In this document: positions 37,184 to 48,555 of the stretch, one piece after another
How positions within the stretch are numbered: the stretch's first letter is position 1
Layout of the letters: every line of letters begins with the position of its first letter
Position numbers and translations under genes: made by a program
Assembly (NCBI RefSeq): GCF_036885605.1
Contig: NZ_CP142523.1
Location: 4,402,001-4,466,000, forward strand
Length of the DNA stretch: 64,000 nt
Origin: Janthinobacterium sp. TB1-E2
Lineage (GTDB): Bacteria; Pseudomonadota; Gammaproteobacteria; Burkholderiales; Burkholderiaceae_D
Direction of reading: 5' to 3'
The notes under the pieces: generated by a model
Seen by the model: the letters and a program-made list of their open reading frames with translations, nothing else
Told to the model about the DNA's origin: nothing
Databases searched by the model: none

Positions 37184-37912
37184 ATGTTCAGCCAGAATCT
37201 TCGCACCGTTTTCCTGCTTGCCTGCGCCTTGCTGGCGTCCTGCACACCCCTGCCGCCCGCGCCTGCCCCGGCTTCCGCGCCGGCTACCCCTGCCGCGATG
37301 CCCGCGCCCGCGTGGCAGCGGCAGGGCGTGCAGCTGCTGCACATTGCGCCCGACGAATCCCTGCTGACCATCACCGTGCGCCGTGGCGGTGCGCTGGCGC
37401 GGCTCGGGCATGACCACGTGGTGGCCAGCCGCAGCCTGCAGGGCGTCGTTGCGCCCGCGCTGGGGCGCGCGCAATTCCGCTTCCGGCTTGACGAGATGAG
37501 CGTGGATGAAGAAAGCCTGCGCCAGGCGGCCGGTTTGACGACGACGCCGTCGGCCGACGCCATCGCCGGCACGCGCCACAATATGCTGGTGCGCGTGCTC
37601 GAGGCGGAACGCTATCCGTGGGTCAGCATCGCCGCGCGCCGCACGGGCAACAAGCAGGTGTTTGATGCCGACATCACGCTGCATGGCGTGACGCGCACGG
37701 TGCAGCTGCCGGTGCGGGTCGAGCAAGCGGCCGATGGACGCCGCCTGCAGGCCAGCGGCAGCCTGCTGCTGAAACAGAGCGACTTCGGCATCGTGCCGTT
37801 CGCCGTCCTGGGCGGCGCCATGGCCGTGCAGGATCAGATGGAACTGGCGTTCCGCATTACCGCCCGGCAAGAACTCAGCGTGCCAGGATCAATCGCAAGC
37901 CCAGGCCGATGA
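37184..37912 (+). CDS. YceI-domain lipoprotein
   Basis: A 242-aa protein with a lipoprotein signal peptide (FLLACALLASC, lipidated Cys about residue 19), then a low-complexity Pro/Ala linker and a YceI-like lipocalin fold: LTITVRRGGALARLGHDHVV, VDEESLRQ, RYPWVSI, ITLHGVTRTVQLPV, QSDFGI. YceI proteins bind isoprenoid or other lipids in the periplasm. A later ATG choice is excluded by the signal peptide. Its 3' end overlaps the convergent LysE gene by 38 bases. Confidence 0.8.
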   Translation: MFSQNLRTVFLLACALLASCTPLPPAPAPASAPATPAAMPAPAWQRQGVQLLHIAPDESLLTITVRRGGALARLGHDHVVASRSLQGVVAPALGRAQFRFRLDEMSVDEESLRQAAGLTTTPSADAIAGTRHNMLVRVLEAERYPWVSIAARRTGNKQVFDADITLHGVTRTVQLPVRVEQAADGRRLQASGSLLLKQSDFGIVPFAVLGGAMAVQDQMELAFRITARQELSVPGSIASPGR

Positions 37913-38504
37913 AGATGGTGCCGGCCACCCGGTCCAGCCACAGGCCGGCGCGCGGGCGGCGGTTCAGCCACAGGCCGACGGCGCCGGAAAAATAGCCGAG
38001 CAGGCCGAACAGCACGCACGCCTGCGCCGTGAAGACCAGGCCCAGTTGCGCCGTCTGCCAGCTGGCATTGCCTTGGCCAGCGACGATGAACTGCGGCAGG
38101 AACGACAGGAAAAACAGCACGACTTTCGGATTGATACTGTTGGCAAACAGTCCCTTGCCGAACAGGCGCAGCAAGGATTCGTCGGGCAAGGCCGCCGCGC
38201 CATCGACTCTGGCGCCGCCACGGCTGCGCAAGGCGCCGATGCCCAGCCACACGAGATACAGCCCGCCGGCCACTTTGAGCGCCGTAAATGCCATGGGCGA
38301 GGCGGCCAGCAGGGCCGACACGCCGATGGTCGCCAGCACCGTGTGCGTGAGGCAGCCAAGGGCGCAACCGAGGCCGAACGCCATGCCCTGGCGGCGTCCG
38401 CGCGACATGCCCACGCCCAGCACCATCAGGTTGTCGGGGCCGGGGCTGGCGGTGATCAAAACGGCGGCGGCCAGGAAGGCCAGGAACTGGTCGGGACTGA
38501 GCAT
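37875..38504 (-). CDS. LysE/RhtB-family amino-acid exporter
   Basis: A 209-aa inner-membrane protein with six predicted helices and the family signature TASPGPDNLMVLGVGMSRGRRQGMAFGLG (core SPGPDNL and GRRQG). It exports small neutral molecules such as homoserine, threonine or lysine; the substrate is not known. The start MLSPDQF is the conserved one; 51 further in-frame upstream codons are not plausible protein. It is divergent from the hybrid kinase, with 155 bases between. Confidence 0.9.
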   Translation of the reverse strand: MLSPDQFLAFLAAAVLITASPGPDNLMVLGVGMSRGRRQGMAFGLGCALGCLTHTVLATIGVSALLAASPMAFTALKVAGGLYLVWLGIGALRSRGGARVDGAAALPDESLLRLFGKGLFANSINPKVVLFFLSFLPQFIVAGQGNASWQTAQLGLVFTAQACVLFGLLGYFSGAVGLWLNRRPRAGLWLDRVAGTIFIGLGLRLILAR

Positions 38505-38659
38505 GAATATCTCGCGGGCAAAGGCGCCATGATACCGGAGCGGGCGCCAGGCGGACAGGACATGAAATTGCCCGTGTGTCACCGAGAGTCGATTAAAATG
38601 GGCACTCCAATGCAAACGGCGTTGCCGCCATTTCCGCGCGACCATCACCAAGCCCATCG

Positions 38660-41535
<2,876 letters not shown>

Positions 41536-41551
<16 letters not shown>

Positions 41552-42447
41552 GGCATCCAGCCATGCGCTTGCAGCCACGCCAGCAACAGCTGCGGCCACG
41601 CGGCCGGTTCGCTGCCCGGCTTGCCCAATCCCCAGCCATGCCCTCCGCTCTGGAACTGATGCAGTTCGACGGACACGCCCGCGCGGCGCAGGGCGCCGGC
41701 CATCAATATACTGTTTTCGGGCGGCGACACGCGGTCGTCGAGCGCCTGCGCGATGAAGATTGGCGGCGTGCGCGCATCGACGTGCAATTCCACCGATAGC
41801 GCGTCGCGCGCCGCCAGCGTGGGATGGGCGCCCAGCAGCTGTTTCTTCGCATGCGTCGTGTCAAATGGTCGCTGCATGGTCAGCACGGGATACAGCAGCA
41901 CGGCAAAGTCTGGCCGCGCGGAGACGCCATCCACCGCATCGACAGGCGCATAGCGGACGGCATCGGGCTGCACGGCCGTCATGCCGGCCAGGTGCGCGCC
42001 GGCGGAAAAACCCAGCATGCCGATGCGCACCGGGTCGATGCCCCATTCGGCCGCGCGCGCACGGATCACGCGCATGGCGCGCTGGCCATCCTGGAATGGC
42101 GCGGCTACCCCGCCGCCTTCCTGCGGCAGGCGGTACACGAGTTCAAACGCCGTGATGCCCTGCGCCTGCAGCCAGCTGGCGGTGGGGCCGCTCTCCTTGC
42201 CCGCCTCGATATGCGCATAGCCGCCGCCACTGACCAGGAGAATGGCGATACCGTTCGGCTGCGCCGGGCGGTGCGCGATCAGATACGGTTGCTCGACCTG
42301 CGTGATGGAGCCCTTGGCGCTGTCGCGCTGCGGACCCGGTGCCGCACCACCGGGCGGCTCGCCCGGCCACAGCACAATCGCGCCGGGCGGCGCCGCGCCC
42401 GCGTGCAGGTGGAACAGAACCAGACACGACAGCATCAGGCGCCGCAT
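41536..42447 (-). CDS. Exported alpha/beta hydrolase (BD-FAE/esterase-like)
   Basis: A 303-aa hydrolase with a signal peptide (MRRLMLSCLVLFHLHAGA). The oxyanion motif VSGGGYAH, the nucleophile elbow GFSAG, the acid in QALDDRVSP and the His in SGGHGWG are visible. Relatives are xylan acetyl-esterase or feruloyl-type esterases. AAGGA sits 10 bases before the start. The gene follows the FAD-oxidoreductase fusion with a two-base gap and is surely in the same operon. Its end overlaps the histidine-kinase gene's end by 16 bases. Confidence 0.85.
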
Positions 42448-42449
42448 GC

Positions 42450-45400
42450 CTAGAAATCCTTCTCGCCCTGGATCACGGCCGGATAGCCCGTCATGGCGCG
42501 CGACGTCTGCATGCCCGCCATCACGGCCGCCTCAACGCAGCCAGCGTTGAGGCCCGTCTTGATCCAGTCGCCCGTGAGGAACAGGTTGCTGAACCCTGAC
42601 TGGTCGGTGGCCAGCCGGTACTGCGTGCTGCCCACCACCGACATCACGTAGCGTTCGGATGGGTCGACGTTGGCGCGCCAGTACTGGCTGTCGAAGCGCG
42701 CCGGTCCCGCGCTCTCCTTCGCGTCGACCAGCCATTGCCACGGAAACGCGCCAGGCGCGCCCGCCTCGGACCACAGCGCGCCGATCTCGCGCTCGAGCTG
42801 GTGCACGGCGCCCTGCTTCGCCCTGGCCGCGCAGCGGGCGGGAAAATCCGTATCGGTGACGGGCGGGTAGCTGTCGACGGGGAAGGCGCTGCAAAAGTAC
42901 GAGACATTTTTCGGCTCCAGCCCGACCGGCCAGTCTTCGTGCGCCAGGAGCTGGTCCATCGGCGCCCACGTGTCGTACGGCTCCGTAAAGGCCGACAGCA
43001 CCGGCTGCTGGCCTTTCGGCTGCGTGGTCCAGCCCATCTGCGCCAGGTTCTTGTTGAGCCACACCTGGTAAGCCTGCGTGGCCACGGTTTTCACCTTGTC
43101 GGCCGCCAGCTGCAAGGCCGGGCTTTGCGCCAGCAGCTGCGGGCACAGGGCCTGCAGCGAACCGATGGAAATGCCGAACACCACCTTGTCGAAATCGACG
43201 CCCTTCTTCAATACCGTGGCGGGCAGCGCGCGGCCGAACGCTTGCTGGTACTGCTGCGGCCAGGCGCTCCAGTACGATTCCAGGTTGACTTCCTGCGCCT
43301 GCAGCAGCGCCGCCTGGGCCGGTTCGATCTGCGCGTAATCGGGCGCGCTGGGCCAGCAGGCAAGGCCCTTGACGTCCACCAGCGGCGCGTAGCCGGCGGC
43401 CGGGTCCTTCAATTGCACCTGCTGCGTGATGCGGATGCTGTCGATGTCGCCCGCGCCCGGCACCAGTTCTTCCACGCGCTGGAAGAATTTGAATTCCACG
43501 CCCCTTTTCTTCAGCACTTCGTACATCGGCGTAAAGATGGTGTCGCCCATGCCGGCCTGCATCTTGAACATGATGCCGCCCTTGTAGGCCAGGCCGATGC
43601 GCGCCATCGAGCGCAAGAGCGTCCCCGCCTCGATGTTCGGCTTGGAAAAATCGCCGCCTTCGTAGGCAAACACCAGATCGTAAAAGCCGCGCACGGGCGC
43701 CGAGTTGACGCTGAACTGCTCGTCGCCGCCATGTTTTCTCAGCCAGGCACGGAAATCGATATCGTTGATGACGTCAAAGCCGTTCTTGAACACGCCATCC
43801 TCGAACATGCCTTTCATGACCGTGATGCCCAGGTCCAGGCAGGTGAACAGGCGGCGCAATTCATCGTCGCCATCGATCAGGGCGCGGTAGCGCAGGCGCA
43901 GCCACGCGCGGATGCCGTTCAGGGTGCTGGCCAGCAGCTGGTGGCGGGCCTGATCGTGGCGCGTGGAATCGGGCGCCAGGTCGGCCACCAGCGCCACCAG
44001 CGCGCCGACGGACAAGCCCACGTCGAGGCCCAGTTCATCAGCCTGCCCCACCACTTCATCGGCCAGGCGGCGCAGCCAGCCCGGCCACACGCCTTCGCCT
44101 TGCGACGCGCTGGCGCGCACGATGCGCGCATCGGCATCGGCCACTTGCCGGATCTGGCGTATCCACTGCTCGATCCAGCCCACCATGGCGATGGCCATCT
44201 GCCACAGCGTGATGTCTTCGCCACCCTCGCCCGGCTCGCCCGGCAAGGTGGGAAAGACGATGGACCAGTTGCGCCACTGCCCCTTGACGTCTTCCGACAG
44301 GGCCACGTAATCGTGCTGTTTGAATGCGTCGCGCCAGGTGGCCAGCGGCGCGCCGGGCGGACGCTCCAGGCTCGCATACGCTTCCTTGATCATCTTGAAG
44401 GCGTTCGCGTAGAAGCCGAACCAGATGTGCAAGCCGTGTTCCTCGATGCGCTGGCCCGCTTGCGCATTGCGCCCGCTGGCGCCCTTGCCGCCAAGGCGCC
44501 AGCCCAGCTGGTAGACGGTGATGGTGTGCCGGTTTTGCCAGCCCGGCTGGTTCGTCAAGTAATACGCGGTGGTCATGGCCGCCACGCCGCCGCCGAGGAT
44601 GGCGATCTTTTCAGGCGCGATGCGGGAATTGTCGACCAGCTCCTCGCCCGGCATGGCCGTAAAATCGAAGTTCACATTGAAGGGCAAAATCGCCGTTTGC
44701 GGTCCCAGCTGCAAGCCCAGGGTCTGGTCCAGAGGGAAGCTGTCGAACGCATGCAAGGTGCATTCGTATTCATAACCGAGCAGGCGCGCGCTGTGCAGGC
44801 GGTTGATCTCGGCCGGCGCAGCCACCAGGGCCTGGTACACGGCTTTCACGCCCGCGCTGTCGGGGAATTGCTTGAGGAAAATCTGGTCGATGCGCGGGTT
44901 GCGCAGCAAGGACAGAATATCGGCCCAGCCGGCCTGGTCCATGTCGAAGAAATCGGGAATGGAGAGGAAAATCTGGAACGCCTGCTCGATGAGCTCCAGG
45001 AAACTGTTGACGGGTTTGTGCGGCCCCGTCTGCACGGTGGCGTTGACTTCCAGCAGCGGGTGCAGCGCCAGTTTCGTTTCCGGTGAGAAATGCTGGAAGC
45101 CCTTGGCGGCGACGGAACAGCGCAGCGGCTCGCTGCCGGCGGCGGGAATCTCGTAGTCGCACAGGTATTTCGGATAGCCGAACAGCTCGCGCCCGTTGAT
45201 CAGGGCCATCGCATCATCGACGAAAATATGGCACGGGTACCAATAGATATGCGCAAGCTTGCCTGCCGCATCCATCTGGCCGACCATGATCCAGGTGACG
45301 ATATCGACTTCCGTGATCCAGCCCTTGGCCTGGTCGACGGGGTTGGCGGAATCCGCATGGTTGACGCGCGTAAACGTCAGCATCACATACGGCGACAGGG

Positions 45401-45587
45401 CTTTCAGGGTCATCTTGCTGCCCGCCACCTGGTTCAAGGTGGTATTCACGGTGGCCTGCAATTTGGCCAGGTCGCCCTTGACGAAATAGCCATACATTTC
45501 CGACTGTTTCAATTGCAGCGGCGAGTGCATCATCACCGAACCGCCCTGATAGATATACGAAGGTCTTGCCGAAGGTTGCGCCGTCAT
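42450..45587 (-). CDS. Acetoacetate decarboxylase-like / FAD-dependent oxidoreductase fusion
   Basis: A 1045-aa fusion. The N-terminal 300 residues resemble acetoacetate decarboxylase (IYWYPCHIFVDDAMAL, then GRELFGYPK with one Lys; the second Lys of the classic pair is Tyr here). From about residue 325 there is an FAD-binding amine-oxidase/carotene-desaturase fold: EKIAILGGGVAAMTTAYYL, GWRLGGKGASGRNA, HGLHIWFGFYANAF, and the C-terminal FLTGDWIKTGLNAGCVEAAVMAG. Such fusions occur in several proteobacteria but the substrate is not established; a hydrophobic polyene or a 2-oxo compound is possible. GGGGCAGGG precedes the start. Confidence 0.75.
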   Translation of the reverse strand: MTAQPSARPSYIYQGGSVMMHSPLQLKQSEMYGYFVKGDLAKLQATVNTTLNQVAGSKMTLKALSPYVMLTFTRVNHADSANPVDQAKGWITEVDIVTWIMVGQMDAAGKLAHIYWYPCHIFVDDAMALINGRELFGYPKYLCDYEIPAAGSEPLRCSVAAKGFQHFSPETKLALHPLLEVNATVQTGPHKPVNSFLELIEQAFQIFLSIPDFFDMDQAGWADILSLLRNPRIDQIFLKQFPDSAGVKAVYQALVAAPAEINRLHSARLLGYEYECTLHAFDSFPLDQTLGLQLGPQTAILPFNVNFDFTAMPGEELVDNSRIAPEKIAILGGGVAAMTTAYYLTNQPGWQNRHTITVYQLGWRLGGKGASGRNAQAGQRIEEHGLHIWFGFYANAFKMIKEAYASLERPPGAPLATWRDAFKQHDYVALSEDVKGQWRNWSIVFPTLPGEPGEGGEDITLWQMAIAMVGWIEQWIRQIRQVADADARIVRASASQGEGVWPGWLRRLADEVVGQADELGLDVGLSVGALVALVADLAPDSTRHDQARHQLLASTLNGIRAWLRLRYRALIDGDDELRRLFTCLDLGITVMKGMFEDGVFKNGFDVINDIDFRAWLRKHGGDEQFSVNSAPVRGFYDLVFAYEGGDFSKPNIEAGTLLRSMARIGLAYKGGIMFKMQAGMGDTIFTPMYEVLKKRGVEFKFFQRVEELVPGAGDIDSIRITQQVQLKDPAAGYAPLVDVKGLACWPSAPDYAQIEPAQAALLQAQEVNLESYWSAWPQQYQQAFGRALPATVLKKGVDFDKVVFGISIGSLQALCPQLLAQSPALQLAADKVKTVATQAYQVWLNKNLAQMGWTTQPKGQQPVLSAFTEPYDTWAPMDQLLAHEDWPVGLEPKNVSYFCSAFPVDSYPPVTDTDFPARCAARAKQGAVHQLEREIGALWSEAGAPGAFPWQWLVDAKESAGPARFDSQYWRANVDPSERYVMSVVGSTQYRLATDQSGFSNLFLTGDWIKTGLNAGCVEAAVMAGMQTSRAMTGYPAVIQGEKDF

Positions 45588-45777
45588 TGCCCTGCCCCCA
45601 ATTAAAGTTTCAGACAAACAAGATTGCTACAGTGTATTTCAGAAAGAGCATTGCATGATATGAAATAAATTAAAGGATTTGCCAAGATGCATAGCATGGG
45701 CTTGCGCACGGCAGCCGGGGCAAGCCCATGCCATCGGGTGTACGATGAAGCCTCTTGAGCGTTCCGAGCACCATGCC

Positions 45778-46326
45778 ATGGCAATGATTACCACCGACTA
45801 CGTTTCCACCTATTCCGGCAACCGTTTTTATCCCTTGCGCCCGCATATCGACAAGGTCGCCATCGAGGACATCGCCCACGGCCTCGCTTACCAGTGCCGC
45901 TTCAATGGACAGACGCAAGTGTTTTACTCGGTCGCCCAGCACAGCCTGATCGTCGCCGAACTGGTGCCGCCGCCCCTGCGCCTGGCCGCCCTGCTGCACG
46001 ACGCGGCCGAAGCCTACCTGGGCGACATGGTGAAACCCTTGAAAGTATTGCTGCCGGAATTTGCCGTGCTGGAAGACAAGGTCAGCGCCATCATCGCCGC
46101 CACGTATGGGCTGGATTTTTCCGATTACGCGCCCATCAAGCGGGCCGACCTGATCGCGCTGGCGACGGAAAAGCGCGACCTGATGCCGCACTCGGCCGAG
46201 CGCTGGGCTTACCTTGACGGCATCGCCCCCTTGCCCGGTATAATCGAAGCCATGGGTCCGGCCGAAGCGAAGCAGCGCTTCCTGCATGCCTTTGCCCAGC
46301 TGAGCGGGCTTGGACTTGCCGCATGA
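45778..46326 (+). CDS. HD-domain phosphohydrolase
   Basis: A 182-aa protein. The HD metal site is seen in SVAQHSLIVAELV and ALLHDAAEAYLGDMVKPLK (H...HD...D). Relatives are 5'-nucleotidases or small HD hydrolases of YfdR type that dephosphorylate nucleotides. The start is uncertain: ATGs at 45745, 45778 and 45784 are in frame and none has a strong site. 45778 is kept because the conserved sequence begins at ITTDYVSTYSG. Confidence 0.78.
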   Translation: MAMITTDYVSTYSGNRFYPLRPHIDKVAIEDIAHGLAYQCRFNGQTQVFYSVAQHSLIVAELVPPPLRLAALLHDAAEAYLGDMVKPLKVLLPEFAVLEDKVSAIIAATYGLDFSDYAPIKRADLIALATEKRDLMPHSAERWAYLDGIAPLPGIIEAMGPAEAKQRFLHAFAQLSGLGLAA

Positions 46327-46373
46327 ATGCTACGACCCTGCCTCACGAACGGGCGCTAAGCCCCGGTTTTTGC

Positions 46374-46590
46374 ACGGCTTTTTTAGATATCCACAGCAAC
46401 TGTGGATAAAGTTGTTGATAAGCCCCTCTTGACAAGCCGCAACACCAGTATTGATGCGGGTTTCAACAATTTGCTGATTTCACAGGCAATTTTTTACCCC
46501 AATGAAATCAATGACTTGCAATCACGAATTTGCGCTGGAGCAAAGTTACTTCACCACCATGAAAATATATTTTGCTGTGCATAAGCAATC
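46374..46590. repeat. DnaA-box-rich direct repeat, copy A
   Basis: DnaA-box-like nonamers (consensus TGTGGATAA / TTATNCACA): ATATCCACA at 46387-46395, TGTGGATAA at 46401-46409, TGTTGATAA at 46413-46421, and TGTGCATAA at 46576-46584. The region is AT-rich, non-coding, and aligns along its length with copy B at 47426-47640. The distance from the central TGTGGATA to TGTGCATAA is 175 bases here and 174 in copy B. It also contains a TTGACA at 46429-46434 and lies directly upstream of the receiver gene. Confidence 0.65.
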
Positions 46591-46688
46591 CTGGCGCCAG
46601 GCCGTCTTGCTTGAACAGCATTGTTTTGACAAACCCCGTAGACTGGCATAGTGTGGAGTAGCGAGCACGATCAACGGTGGATAAACGC

Positions 46689-47288
46689 ATGAACATGGAT
46701 AGCGATAGTGCCGCCAAGGGGGCGGACGAACCGGACTGGCTGGTCGACGAACCGCTGGAACGGGCAGACGCGCCGGCAGAGCCTGCCACCGCGGCGCCAT
46801 GGCGCGTGCTGATCGTCGATGACGATGTCGACGTGCACGTGGTGACCAAATTCGCCCTCAGCCAGGCCAGCTTCCAGGGACGAAGGCTGAGCTTTTTGCA
46901 CGCGTATTCGGGCGCCGAGGCGCTGGACTTGCTGCGCAGCACATCCGATATCGCCGTGGTGCTGCTCGATGTGATCATGGAAACCCAGGATGCCGGGCTG
47001 CAAGTGGCGCGCCAGATCCGCGAAGATCTGCACAACAGCGCCGTGCGCATCATCCTGCGCACGGGCCAGCCCGGCCAGGCGCTCGAGCACCGCATCATCA
47101 TCGACTACGACATCAACGATTTCTGGTGCAAGACGGACCTGACCACGCGCAAGTTGTTCACCACCGTGATCGCCTCGCTGCGCACCTACGCCACCTTGCG
47201 CGAAGCGGAGCAACAAGTCGCCGAACTGGCCGCAGCCCTGGCCCAGTGCGGCAACACGCCAGCGGCGCCGGCCGGCGGCACGCCCTGA
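46689..47288 (+). CDS. Stand-alone response-regulator receiver protein
   Basis: A 199-aa protein with a disordered acidic N-terminus (1-37), a REC domain (38-165; acidic pocket D44-D46, phospho-acceptor D94 in LLDVIMET, RIILRTGQPGQ, YDINDFWCKTDL) and a short C-terminal tail. The sequence resembles the receiver of RpfG/DUF3369-HD-GYP regulators, but no DUF3369 or HD-GYP domain follows. It may be a truncated or stand-alone adaptor; one candidate partner is the hybrid kinase with Hpt at 38660. GGTGG lies eight bases before ATG 46689; a GTG at 46677 is possible. DnaA-box repeats flank it on both sides. Confidence 0.82.
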   Translation: MNMDSDSAAKGADEPDWLVDEPLERADAPAEPATAAPWRVLIVDDDVDVHVVTKFALSQASFQGRRLSFLHAYSGAEALDLLRSTSDIAVVLLDVIMETQDAGLQVARQIREDLHNSAVRIILRTGQPGQALEHRIIIDYDINDFWCKTDLTTRKLFTTVIASLRTYATLREAEQQVAELAAALAQCGNTPAAPAGGTP

Positions 47289-47425
47289 ACACGGCCGCTA
47301 CTTTCAGTCACAAAACCAGAGCACTGGATAGGCATACAGGCTTGTGGCATGCCCCATTTTGGCCCATCCTGCCGGCCCATCGCATGTGCCGGGCGGCCCC
47401 AATTTCCTAAGTGGCGGATTGTTAA

Positions 47426-47640
47426 GCGCTTTTTCAGATATCCACACGGACTGTGGATATCTTTGTGGATAAGGGCCTATTGACAGCCCTCAAAGCCACA
47501 GCCCGTGCGGCTTTCAATAAACTGCTCAATCAAACAGCAAAAATAAAATCCATTAAAATCAAGCACTTGGAAACTCACACATAATCACAGGAAAATTATT
47601 TCAGCAATTTCGTTAACCCATCATTTGTGCATAACTGAGC
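47426..47640. repeat. DnaA-box-rich direct repeat, copy B
   Basis: DnaA-box-like nonamers: ATATCCACA at 47438-47446, TGTGGATAT at 47452-47460, TGTGGATAA at 47464-47472 and TGTGCATAA at 47626-47634. It aligns in the same orientation with copy A, including the TTGACA after the boxes, a GCGG-TTTCAA block and an ACTTG block. It lies downstream of the receiver gene, so the two copies bracket it about 1.05 kb apart. The remaining 47289-47425 sequence shows nothing else. Confidence 0.65.
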
Positions 47641-47703
47641 CGTAATGATCAATCCGACAACACCGAGCTAACGCTGCCGGCAACACAGTTGCAATGCGGA
47701 TAC

Positions 47704-47925
47704 TCAATGCACGGTCTGGCGGCGCTGCTCCGGATGCAGCAGCACGCGCTCGATCAGCTCGGGGGCGATATTGTATGACTTCAGGTATTCCAGCGCGCAC
47801 AAGGTGCTGAAGGCTGCCTGCACGGCGATGCCCAGGTTGACGATATCGCACATCTTCTGGTCGACGCGGGCATGCAGCGCCACGGGTTTGACGGGCATGT
47901 GCAAGGTTTCTTGGGAACTCAGCAT
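47704..47925 (-). CDS. Small conserved-looking hypothetical protein
   Basis: A 73-aa protein starting MLSSQETLHMP with GGAG nine bases upstream. It is helical in its second half (DIVNLGIAVQAAFSTLCALEYLKSYNIAPELIERVL, first residues shown) and ends in HPEQRRQTVH. There is no recognised domain. Codon usage fits the genome. It might be a small regulator or anti-sigma-like protein; I cannot assign a function. Confidence 0.6.
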   Translation of the reverse strand: MLSSQETLHMPVKPVALHARVDQKMCDIVNLGIAVQAAFSTLCALEYLKSYNIAPELIERVLLHPEQRRQTVH

Positions 47926-48186
47926 GATGAATGACTCCTGCGGAAGGTAGACATGGCGGGACATGGCGGCGGAGAACGGCGCCGGGATGGCAGCGAGGAA
48001 GAGTGACAGCGAAAGTATTGCCGAAAAACGCGCGATGTCAATGCCAGCCAGTTATTCCCATGCAGTTTTTTTCTGATACACAAGGCCGCACGTCTAAGGC
48101 AGATCAAACGCAGCGCCTGTCGCCAGCCTAGTATGGAATGGCTGCCATCACGCGGCGTTCGCGCTGCATGGACGAGGAGACACGAC

Positions 48187-48363
48187 ATGAATACAACACC
48201 CGAACCAGCCAAAAATCCCGGCGACATAGCCCCTCCCGGCACCCCCGGCACCGGTGAAAACGTCTGCACGCATTGCCAGGGCCGGGGCGCCAGGGCCGAT
48301 GGCCAGCCCTGCCCCATGTGCGGCGGCACGGGCGTGGTCATCGCCGGCATAGGCGGGGGCTGA
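48187..48363 (+). CDS. 58-aa protein with one DnaJ-type zinc-binding pair
   Basis: A short protein whose only feature is CTHCQGRGARADGQPCPMCGGTG: two CxxCxGxG units as in the DnaJ cysteine-rich domain, which holds one zinc (four Cys). The N-terminus is Pro-rich and disordered; the C-terminus is Gly-rich. It has no J-domain. GAGGAGAC lies six bases before the ATG. A role as zinc carrier or unfolded-substrate binder is conjecture. A long palindromic repeat begins two bases after its stop and may terminate the transcript. Confidence 0.7.
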   Translation: MNTTPEPAKNPGDIAPPGTPGTGENVCTHCQGRGARADGQPCPMCGGTGVVIAGIGGG

Positions 48364-48364
48364 G

Positions 48365-48484
48365 AACACCTATCAAAACCTACTGCGCGTCGTAATTTGC
48401 GGTCTGCGATGCTCACTGTACCTTCGTACAGTTGCGCTTCTCAACCGCAACTTACTTCCGCTCGCTACGGTTTTGTTAGGTGTT
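48365..48484. repeat. 120-bp palindromic repeat element
   Basis: Outer arms AACACCTATCAAAACC (48365-48380) and GGTTTTGTTAGGTGTT (48469-48484) match with one mismatch. The centre has ACTGTAC (48415-48421) facing GTACAGT (48426-48432) around CTTC, and the region between is partly self-complementary (GCGGT... / ...ACCGC). It would fold into a long hairpin. It resembles a dispersed palindromic or MITE-like unit; only one copy is in the window. Confidence 0.7.
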
Positions 48485-48555
48485 ATAAGCCACGCCAGCA
48501 ACTATGTATGGACATAAGCATGGACAAGGCGAAGCAGGCACGGCGATAATCAGCC

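Noticed and set aside
46374-47640. Chromosomal or plasmid replication origin
   Set aside because: DnaA-box-like sequences are present, but there is no dnaA, dnaN, parAB or rep gene nearby, and the boxes form two small copies rather than one dense cluster.
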